Shown here piece after piece: positions 26,401 to 38,200 of a DNA stretch of 64,000 bases. The notes beneath the pieces were generated by a model. It was not told the DNA's origin and ran no database searches. It worked only from the letters and a program-made list of their open reading frames with translations. The DNA comes from Sipunculus nudus (taxonomy: Eukaryota; Annelida; Sipuncula; Golfingiida; Sipunculidae). The stretch covers positions 79,074,142 through 79,138,141 of the forward strand of contig CM049306.1 in NCBI GenBank assembly GCA_026874595.1. The letters are read 5' to 3'. The translations under genes were made by a program, and so were the position numbers. Position 1 is the stretch's first letter. Each line of letters starts with the position of its first letter.

Positions 26401-29400
26401 CACTCAATGTGATGCTACTATATATTGAACCCCTCCTAAATTTGTTAGGGTAGCAAATAGCAGCTATTTGCGCGTGCGATTCATGGGGCCCCTGTGGCAG
26501 TCCTGTCTCTAGTCCACTCCCTCTTGCGGCAATCTTAACTCCCAATGCGATGCTACCAGAAATTTTACACCCTCCTAAATTTTTTAGGGTAGCAAATAGC
26601 TGCTATTTGCGCGTGCGATTCATGGGGCCCTTCTGTCTGCCCGCTCTCATGTACACTCCCCCAGGCGTCAGTCTTAACACTCAATGTGATGCTACTATAT
26701 ATTTAACCCCTCCTAAATTTTTTAGGGTAGCAAATAGCTGCTATTTGCGCGTGCGATTCATGGGGCCCCTGTGGTAGTCCTGTCTCTAGTCCACTCCCCC
26801 TGGCGGCAATCTTAACTCTCAATGCGATGCTACCAGAAATTTACCCCTCCTAATTTTTTTAGGGTCGCAAATAGCTGCTATTTGCCCTTGCGATTCTTGG
26901 GGCCCTTCTGCCTGCCCGCACTCATGTCCACTCCCCCTGGCGGCAGTCATAACGCTCAATGCAATGCTACTATAAATTTTACCCCCTCCTAATTTTTTAG
27001 GGTAGCAAATAGCTGCTATTTGCGCGTGCGATTATGGGGGCCCCTCTGTCTGTCCACTCTCATGTCCACACCCCCTGGTGGCAGTCTTGACATATTTTGT
27101 GTAGCAAATAGCTGCTATTTGCGCTTGCGACTCGTGGGGACCCCTCTGCCAGGCCGCTGAGATCTCCTCTCCCCCTGGCGGCAGTCTTCACAACTTTTAT
27201 GGTAGCAAATAGCTGCTATTTGCGAGTGCAATTCATTGGGCCGCTGTGGCAGGCTTTGAGATCTCAACTCCCCCTGGTGGCAGTCTTAACACTCCATGCG
27301 CTGCTACTATTATTTTACTTCCTCCTAATTTTTAGGGTAGCAAATAGCTGCTATTTGCGCGTGCGATTCATAGGGCCTCTGTGGCAGTCCTGTCTCTTGT
27401 CCACTCCCTCTGGCGGCAATCTTAACTCTCAATACGATGCTACCAGAAATTTTACCCCCTCCTCAATTTTTTAGGGTAGCAAATAGCTGCTATTTGCGCG
27501 TGCGATTCATGGGGGCCCCTCTGTCTGCCCGCACTCATGTCCACTCCCCCTGGCGGCAATCTTAACTCTCAGTGCGATGCTACCAGAAATTTTACCCCCT
27601 CCTAAATTTTTTGGGTCGCAAATAGCTGCTATTTGCGTGTGCGATTCATGGGGCCCCAGTGGCTGGCCGCTCTCATTTCACTCCCCCTGCCGGCAACCTT
27701 AACATTAATGCGATGCTTCTATAAATTTTATCCCCTCCCAATTTTTTGTAGGGTGCTACAGGCTGCCAAAGCTTCCAGCAACCCCCCCCCCCCGGCACTA
27801 ATGAGAAACTGCCTGCGAAAAATCGAAAAGTCCCATAAGCTTAACTACAGGCCGCTACCGAAAACCAATACAGTGGGCTAAGTGTGCAGCCTGACGGGAA
27901 GACGGTTTTCCTCATTGACACGCGACCAATAGTGTATGCGAACACATGATGTGGATTTTTATAACCAAATAATTTCACTTACTACCAACGATGCCCGTAA
28001 AGGAGATCGCAAGAAGTAAAAGAACTGCTCGCCGCCTCATCTTGTCGTTCCTCTCAGCTGAGGATATATTTAAACTCCTGGACTATTTCAGACTCATTAG
28101 GGAAAGAGTATATAAATAAAGGCTCATTATGAACTTTGGTTGTGGTTTGATATATATTAGGTAATAATAAATGGTCAACTTTTGTATGGGACCTAACACG
28201 CATGACTGAATTTGTTCGCAACGATTCGCGCTATACTGCAAATCGGATACGCAGTCCTTAAAAGGCTAATATCAAGTGATTAATCAAACATTCACCTTGA
28301 TTTCTAAGTGTATGATATATTCTCCATTAATTTTTGGCTGGGTATGAGAATCTAGTTGTAAGTGTATATATTTATACTAACATTTTTCTTCCGAAACGAT
28401 ATTATAATACTGTGCTTTCAACCGAGTGCTGCAGTCACTTTTTTCCCGAAGAACCACCAGAGGACCACTGGATGAAATTTCCAAAATTTTGCTTCGTAAT
28501 CAAATTACATGTGATTTGTGTCCTACCTTGCGTCTATTTAGGGAAAAGAAAAAAACACATTTGTCACTAATAGTGTCGGCCTGCAATTTTGTAAGTTTAA
28601 ATATCTTAGACAGCCTTATCTCAAAATTAGGACTGGTGGCGTCACCTACGAGTGTTTATTCGTGGCGTCCAACATGTATCTATTTTGAGTGAATATATCG
28701 CCAAGCTCAACTTAGGGCACCTGCGTTACCATTTGACAGTATACCTGGAACGGTCTTCACACAACTCTTTCTCTTTCATATTAGTTCCAAGGATCCACTG
28801 AATTGTTTTCGCTCACTATTGGCGTAATTTGTGTTGTATATCAATAAGTAAGTGTCCCAAAAGAACACCTATTTCTAAGTTTAGCGAAACTTTGACATCT
28901 TTGAAATACTACGGGCTCTTAAATCATGTGACAGTTCATGCCTCGCTTAATCTTTATTCATGTGATCCGGCGGATACACGTAGTGGCTTGCCGACTGTCC
29001 AAATTCCATTATTACTATTATGAACAGCGCCAGTAATATCTGATCTTCATTAATATCAGTTGTGTTAATCAGAAACCTATGACACTAGCCTACCAAAAAT
29101 ATGACCATATATAGAAAAGGTACACAACGTCATTGAAGATAGTTCATAATCATTAGCCGGCTTACAAATAAATTAATCATTCTTCAAGCGCAAGCGTAAC
29201 TAGATGTTTGCAATGGGCGGTCGATTGCTGAGATAACCCCCCACCCCACACCCTAACTACATAAAGAGGATTTTTCTGGGAATCATATATATCGGACTAA
29301 AATAATAAATATTGTGAATTTAAATTTTATTGTGTTATATACATGTATAGGACGTGCTATGTCTACAAATACAACGTAAAACTTTACAGATCATATTACA

Positions 29401-30998
29401 ATTATCACCATGTGGCATGAACTTCAGACAATTTAAACTTTGCACTACAAACATTCATTCATTTCATTTTTTATCAAGATATCAGAACGGAGACGGCTTG
29501 CTTGCTACTGAGTTACACGTTCAGTCACTGGGTTAAAACAGCTTACGACAATTTACAATGAAAATGTATATATTTATATATGCATGTAAAACAATATGTG
29601 CCATAAATATCCAAAAAGCACCTTTCATTCGAACATAAAAACGTTTAACATTGCGCTTAGGAAATGTCCATGTACCTGCATTTATATTTTTTCTTTTTAT
29701 TTCCTTGATTTACTCATTTATTCGTTATATAGGTGAATGACAACGCAAGCAAGGAAACAAGTAATAATTAGAAAGAACGGGAAACAATTTGAATAACTAA
29801 TCTCTCCAGTAAACTGTACTCATTCTATGAAAACTTAATATATATCATATACCTTAATTATATTGTAAATATTTTAAACTTTTTTTTTCATATGTGGAGA
29901 ACTGAAACTTGCATGGTATTATGTTTGCTTGGAATTATGGAAAGTTCAATTAGGATTATTTATAAACATATGGTTTGAGACTTTTCGGGGATGTTAAAGG
30001 GTATCAGTCTTGTACGGCAAATGGTGATCGAGACAGGATAAAGTCAATTACTCTCTTAATAGGACATGACAAATTATCAATAAAATCAGAAAGTTTATTG
30101 TCATTGTAGTTTTGTAGCTCAGAAAGGATTAAAAGCTGAAAGATTGTTGATTGATTCATAAATGTGTTTCATATAGAAAGAAAGGAAGCGTGTATTACTG
30201 GTGGCGTGATGTAATTAATGTGACCTCATTATCTGTTCATTATCTGTTGAATGTTTGTGATATCTGGCTTTCCCAGCTCACTTAATAATGAAATTTATAT
30301 CATTATGGTAAAGATTTTTTTTATAATCAGGGGTACATCTTCGTCATGGCACCAATAACTGTTGTTTCTATATAATAATAAAAGAAAAAAAATTATACTA
30401 ATGATTATAAAAACAAATAAACAGTCAAACGAACAGACAGTAGACAAAGAAACATGAGTTAACGCATAACCTCCACAGCTTTGTAACTGGAGACAAAGAA
30501 GAAAGGTTGCGGAAACGTCTGTTGTGGTTTTATGTTAACTCTCTTTAATTACCGGATTCCGTGACCTATTTGACATACAAACGTTCCCAACATGAAAACG
30601 GTTTTTGTGTTTTGGTATGAAAGATAAGTTATGTTCCGATATTTATCACATACTAGTTTGATGCACATGAATAACTACGGAGGCCCACCGGGGAATGTGG
30701 GCATAGACATAAATGAATGCATACAAGGTCCCGCCTCATGAGTGTGGCTTGCCACCTGTTCAGGTCACAGTCCAGCTCCCTGCACTTCGGACTATAGTGC
30801 CCAATGGTTTGCTGCATTGAGGCGTGTGCCACCTGACCATATAACAGTAATAAAATCGGCACAGTTGTGGTATTGTTCACAGAGCGCTTTATGAAAGTGT
30901 GCTCTCAGTTTTGAGATAAGTTGATCCATGGGGATTTCTAGTTTCAATACATGATGTCGCTTGACGTACGTGAACCGCACATTTTAAAGGTGGTATTG

Positions 30999-31048
<50 letters not shown>

Positions 31049-32153
31049 GTGTGTGTAAGTGTAATGCTTGATATTAGGAGGAGTCAACGCCAACACTTGT
31101 GTGCGCATGAAGATCCGCATTTGAACGATTCGTTTCATTATTACTGTCAACAGAGAACTGTGACTAAGATATTTTATCGCTCAAGCAAGCAATGGGCATA
31201 ACCAGATGATTATTTTTCTATAATTTGTTTTATATTAATATGTAGTACCATCTATCACTTAGTTTAGAGAACAGTACAGTTAGTATCAGTATAGTTATAA
31301 TTACATGGGAATCGGTTCGTGTCCAGATGGTTCCTGTACTAACATTGTTTACTGTAGACTTTAAAGGCAACGAACCTGCATATTTGATTTTTACCTCCGG
31401 GTTTTACCTTGGGTTATGTTTTGGGCAGTGTATGTTTGTCTGTGTGTCTGTTTGCTCGATATCATAAAAAAGCATCCATCGTAGTTTTATGAAATTATCA
31501 GTATAGCTCGGCAATGATACCAGGAACAGCTAATATAAATTTTAGGGCGATCCATGTATAAATAATCCCGGAATGAGTTCTAGTATTTTATGGGTGGTCC
31601 ATAACATATTTTCTTTAAGCAGGGACGTAGCAGGTGACGGAATGGCCATATATTTTGGATGCGAGTCTTGACGTACCAGAGGACAATAACGTCACCCAGC
31701 GTGTACGTGCTGTTTCCTTGAAAGGTGTCAGTAAATCAACGTACAGCAGGGGGGGGGGCGCGGTTGTTAATAGTTCATTGTTATATAGCCCTTGGCCCTG
31801 TTGCAATAAGATCGTAACTGATTCAAGGCATCCACCCCACACCATGCGAGATATGCCCAAAAACCCGACTTTGGCAAGTTAGCCCGTGATATAAGTCAAT
31901 TCCAGTACGCTGTTTGTAATCGCAGCCCGACTTAATTCCTGCAAATCCCTTTTTTCAACGAAACCTATTGCCAGTATTGGTGGACGACTGACACCTTTCA
32001 AACGCACGTAGCGTTTAAGATCTACTTTGCCTTTTTTTCTTGCTGAGATATTATTATATTCTTCACATCTTGTTTTGTAACAAGACAGAAAAATATAAAA
32101 ACGCAGCTTTTGACAATGTTCGTGACATTTGATACAGCCAGGCATAAAATATA

Positions 32154-32218
<65 letters not shown>

Positions 32219-35200
32219 GTCCATACATAAAAATAAATGAACGGACATTTCATAATTATTAGTAAAACTTCTTAAATTTTAACATGACGTTGTAACAGTG
32301 TTTTTTTAATGTCCTTACCACTGGTTGTATCAAGTTCTGCTCTAAAATTTTATGAATTTGTTGTGCATGATTATATTGATAATTAAGCAAGATTCAAAGA
32401 ATCAATGAAATATTTATTTGCAGTTAAGTCTGCATTTCTCATGACCCATGAAACTGATAAAAAGTTACTCCATTTATAGCACAACAGTATGTCTGGTTAT
32501 TTCATTACAATGGACTTATTCATGTTTTATGAATAAACGGTACACAAACATTTTCTTCCTTGAAGAGTAGCCTTTTCACGTGCAAACGTAGCATGGACTG
32601 TCAGATATTCAAAAGTAATACAAAATATAAAACATTGTTTCGGTCAGGTTCTTACAGCTTCGACTGGGATTCGAGGGCTCATTTAAGTTAGTTTCTTAAG
32701 AAGTAACGCGTTACATGATTCGAAACGTGTGACACGATTCCTTATGAACGGAATGCGGAAGGTGTGTTGAGAGATTTCTTTGAACATGTATGGCGGTATG
32801 CATTTTTCTATATGTTGCCACTGAATACCATCCGGAAACTTAAAAAAAAAATTGCTACATGTAGCAATCATTTTGCCAGATACGCATTCCGCATGCCCGA
32901 TCCACGCGTAAGGAATCTCATCTTCTTTGTTTCTGTATGTGTGAACCGATTTCATACGCATTCCGCACTCGCATTCCGCACATAACAAATCTTAGCTTGT
33001 GTGCAAAATATTCAACTTTACCTGTTTATTACCTCCGCTAAGCGACAGGGGTTATGTTTTGGCGGGCATTGGTTTCATTGTTTGTATAATAGCAACATAA
33101 ATCAAGTATGTAATCGGCGGATTTTAATGAAATCTTTAGGATAGCTCGGCAAATATCGGAGAAAAAATTGATTGGTTTTTTTATATGGATATCATTCTTG
33201 ATCGAGGATTATGTAAAAGGAAAAATGCTGCTTTTCTGACAATTTCACCTGGGGGTAATGATTTGCTTTGGCGGATGTCTGCGCTCTCTAGTGTTTTTCT
33301 AGTTTCCCACAGTTTGCTCCATTTATTAGTCATGCAATTCATGACAGGCGGCATAATACTGTGAGGCGTTAGGCCAAAAGGCGGTCAGGATGTCTGGCGG
33401 AAGCTGGCGTATAAATGCTGAGCATGCTGGAACGACTATTCAAACTCCTAGGTCAGCGAGCCAGAGGGTGTAGTCTGACTGTTTGTCTTCAGTCGAGAGG
33501 AGGGTCCGGTATTGTCTGATCAGCTGTAAGGCATAAAACGTCATTGTCTGCGGAATGCCACGTAAATATCTCTAAAGGACTTAAAAATGGATTCATATTT
33601 TCAGACGGATTTCTAAACCGTCGAGGTGTTTCTACCGAAGTAAAGTCCATTAACATACCAGTACAATTTATAAGCGAATCGTGTGTGGTACCGAATATTG
33701 TCGTGCACAGTGGCATATGCAGGTACATGTATATGCAGCTGGATGCATCCCGGTTTATTCTGCTGTAACAGACATTTCCTAAGTTTTTTTTTAGAGAAGG
33801 CGGTGAGCCTATCTATCAGTGATTCAAAATTACACCTTCTATGGCGAGTGCGTACTTCAGCCGAGAGCCGGGTTAATCAAGATTTGTTTAGTGACGTTAA
33901 GTGCCAATTATTGCCTGTGTATCTACAGTGATAAGCGGCCTGAACTAGAAATTTGTATTCCAATGTCACATGCGCATCGGTCATGTGATCAGCATCCGAG
34001 ATCCCAAAAGAATCTTTCATAAGTAAGAAATGGGGTTCAGAACTCAGTGAATTTTGTGTGATTATGTGCACTCATCTATTCATGTATGTGTTGAACGCCT
34101 CACCAGGGAGGGGTTATTTAACATTTAATTATTCTATCGTTTGTTTGCTCATGCCTTCTTCGTCTTTTGGAGTGTAAGTGTGAATTTAGTCCGGTTCAGT
34201 TCACTGTTTAAAAGAATCACAACAACACAAACCAAACAGACAGTCAAAGGGTCCATTTACTATTTTTATAACACGTGCATTGTTTAAAACCGTCTATCCC
34301 TTACCAGGACTGGCGTTCTGCAGAATTTTCGAGAAGGTTTTGCACCGCAGTCGTATCTCACTATTAAATGATTACGACAAAGAAATGGGCCTAATATACA
34401 GCTTACATGCGTAGTTGCGGTATTCGAGAGGCCTTGTAAATAATCTGAAGTAAAATGAAATGGTACCAATCTACCACGTGGTTCAAAGCCGAAATTGTAT
34501 CACGCAAATGCACACACTTATATAATTATAAGTAAGCATAAAATTGGACACGATTACCTCTACCATAATATTATTTATAAATAAAATAATATTTTGTATG
34601 TTTTGAAATCAAGTTCTTCGGTTTTGTATATTTACTTATTAAAACATTTGCTTTATTTAAATTGTATAACGATACTTATTGTACAAAATTCGTTCTTTTA
34701 TCTCATCATAACATACCTTTCGATGCAGGCTGCCACCCAGGGAAACGTAGTGATTATTGTAACATCTCCTGCTCACATAGTTGTGGAGGGGATGAATCCT
34801 GTGACAGAGAAAGCGGGCAGTGTCTACGAGGTGGGGGGGTTTGATATGATTAATTTCAATCATTAATGAATGTACAATATATACATATATACATACGTCT
34901 CTTCAAATATTGTTTTATAGTGGAGAAATTAGCCAAAATATTCATATCCAGGTATAAATTGTTTATTACAATAATGTATTGACAAATCGTTAGCAGAATA
35001 CATCGGTAGCTCTACCTACCTTTAATCATGTATATGTGCCAATTGAAAGGCTTAAAGGCTGATATCCTATGTGTCATATTCGGGGTGTATCAGCAGGAGG
35101 CATGGCCATCTGTGTGAGAAGTATTGTTCACCTAACTGTGCAGATGGACACCAATGCAACAGAACAACCAGACACTGCACATCAGGTGAATACTGATGAA

Positions 35201-38200
35201 ATGAAAGCTATTTAATAGGTCATGACAATATGCATATACATATAGACAAAAAGGCAGCATTTGGCTTATCAATGCCAAAACAGTAAATTTCAATATTTCA
35301 ATGCAACAGAACATCTGAGCACTGCACAATAGGAGAATATTAGTGAAATAAAAAGTTTTTTCACAAGTTCATGACAATAAGCCTAATGACATATAGATAT
35401 TACAGACGGCCCTTTTGCTTATCAATGCCAATTACCGTGGTAAGTCATGTAGCCAATATTTCAGTGGGAGGTTTCAATGATTATTTATATTAGTCCAGTG
35501 CCAAAACAAGTTGTCATCTAGTTGGAGTGGTCCTGATAGCGGGATGGTCCTGATAGCTGACTGGTTTTCAGGCGAGATTTAACTGTAATTTGTACTTATA
35601 GGATAATATACATATATATATCTTTTATATAAGAAGTATACAGGAAAACAAACAAAGTTCATTACCATGAAATGACATAGGTCTAGTATACGCTTAAAGA
35701 TGGTTAAAATTCTGCAGATGAAATTCTTCTTGTAACTTAATCAGTGTTTTCTTATATAATAGATTCCATGTTAATAGACTGAAAAGTTTATATGATATGT
35801 TAGGGTTGTATGAGCGGAAAACATGGTGCTATGTGTGACACGGATTGCCAAACGGCTGTGCACAAGGCAGTTAATGTCACAGAACAACCGGAAAACGTAC
35901 AGCAGGCGAATAACGTTATTTTACATTATCATACTTTCAGCAAATAAACATGAAAACGAAATGGCAAAAACAATGTGGCAAAAGTTGACTCAACATTCAG
36001 TATCAAATATTTCAGCCCTTGCACACAAATGTTGTTTGAAGTTTATCATACACACGCCTATAAGTGCATGGTTGACTCAATCTGTTTAAGAATATGTCGT
36101 TTTCATTTGAAACTAACAATTACCAGAAATAGACCTCTGAATAATATTTAGTTAGAAAATCATAGACAAAAATGTGATCACATAAAAAAATATCAAGCGT
36201 AAAACCTGTGAAGATTTTTTTAAACTTTAAATAAATAAGCTGAAGAGTAGTTTTAAAAATTAATTTTTTTTCCATGTTCTAAAACTAACCGTAATGTTGA
36301 CCTAATAGAATGTTTAAATAATCTGTTTTTCTGAAAGAATATCATTAGCGTTGTACATAATAATATGAAGGGTGTACCAGCGAAAAAAAAATTGGCGAAA
36401 ACACATTCATTAGTCATCTTGACCGCCAAAAATTTTATTTAATACATTCATAATATTTTATAAGGTATGCACACAAACGATTAAAACGAATATAAAACGA
36501 ATAACGAGATCTCGATATAACATCTCGAGATCTCGACATAACATCTCAAGAAATCGACATAAATTTAAAAAAAAAAATATTTTGCTACAGAAAAAAAATT
36601 ATTTCGAGATCTGGAGATGTTAAGTCGAGATCTCGAGATAAAATCAACATTTGTATGAACCAATAGATTCTGAAAGTACATAAAGCAAAGCATTGTTAAA
36701 GGGAGAGTATACGTTTAGACTACTTGCTACTGCAATTATGAAAGCAAAGACCATGTATACTGTGTTTAACTGAACGCTAATACAATAACATTCATTTAAA
36801 ATCAATCAAGTTTGTATTTCCCCTAAGATAAGGCTAGGTGAAGAAAGGTTCAATATTAAATTTAATATTTAATTATTCATATCCGTAAGGAAGATGTCAA
36901 AGCTTAAAGAAACTTAAACATTCTACCTGAACGGCGGATTCGAAGTTATGGCTGAGAAAACACTCAAATAGAAATGTGTAGTTCTGCATGTATGCATGTA
37001 TCTAAATCATTTATCTTTTTAAAGGATCTATCGGTATTTAAAATGTCTCCTAAAAAGTTGATACCTATTAAAGAAAGTTTTTTATAGAACACAGATTGAT
37101 TTCCAATTTTAAACAACATATTATTCCGTAACAGCTGAGATTTTACTTCAGCGGTGCACCCGTGAGTACAGTTGAACACATCAACCCATGACATTAAACA
37201 TGTTTTATAGAATGTTGGTACATAATTTAACTTTGGGATCTTATTAACTGCACATTAACCTGCCCAGCTATGCCGCCTCTGATTTTTCATAATTTATTTG
37301 AACAGAGGCAAATTGTGAAAATGTATTAAAAACTTCTACTAACTCTTTAAAAGAATTCACATCTTGTAGAAAGAAAGTTGGTTCGTCAGCAAACATACAC
37401 ATGTTATGCTCTATGGAGGGAATTGTGATACCTCTGATATTTGTATTGGTACGAATTTGTTGTGCTAAAACTTTAAGTACAAACATAAACAAATAACAAG
37501 CACTCTCTAATTAAGTATACATAGTCTTTATACATGAAATAAAATTTTCACCAAATCCAATTTTCCTCAGTACACAATACATAAATAGATGATCAATTGA
37601 GTCAAAAGCTGCAGCAAAATCTGCCGCAAGCATAATACCAGATATATCTTTTTGTTTACAATAATACATGACATCATGGATTAACTATTGGTTCACCGCT
37701 TAATCTTCCTTTGATAAAAGCACTTTGTTCTTTAGATTTAATATTAGGTAACTTTTTCTTTATTCTTTCAACAAGAGCTTTACTAAGTATTTTATAATCT
37801 ACATTGATCAGGCTAATAGGTCGCCAAGATTTAATGTGACATGTACCTTTTCCTTGTTTGTGCAAAAAAGTATTATAGCCTTTGGCTAGGTGTCAGCTGA
37901 CCAACAGTGTAGCTGTAGTTTAAAGACTTTACTAAATCTATCCCTATGACTTGGGAAAAATGTTCATAAAATTCTTTGGTCAAACCATCATTGCCAGGCG
38001 TTTTATTTGATGGCACTGATTTTACTACATTGAAGGCTTCTGCAAAAGAAAATTCTCCATCACATAGTAAAGATTGTTCAACTGATAGTTTTGGGATACA
38101 TAGATCTTCTATAAATTATTCACAATCAGCATAAGTAACATCAACAGATCTTTTGAATTTCTTTATGTAGTAAATTTTAATTCTTTAAGGGTATCGCTTT

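Larger units (their letters stand above)
27770..34700. other. Intronic DNA before EGF exon 4
   Basis: Apart from the TA tracts and the dispersed-repeat copies listed, no gene is supported. A perfect 18-bp palindrome ATTGCTACATGTAGCAAT lies at 32851-32868, and GGAATGCGGAA/GCATTCCGCA motifs recur in both orientations at 32750-32980. Inverted AAAGGTGTCAGT-type copies lie at about 31721 and 31985. Confidence 0.4.

Noticed and set aside
21450-27765. CRISPR-like or phage-derived regular repeats
   Set aside because: The context is clearly eukaryotic, the repeats are whole 100-bp monomers with similar 'spacers', and no cas-like genes exist; this is a satellite.
25646-27881. Several 60-106-codon frames in the long-monomer region
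   Set aside because: All follow the repeat units and their palindromes; present on both strands at once.
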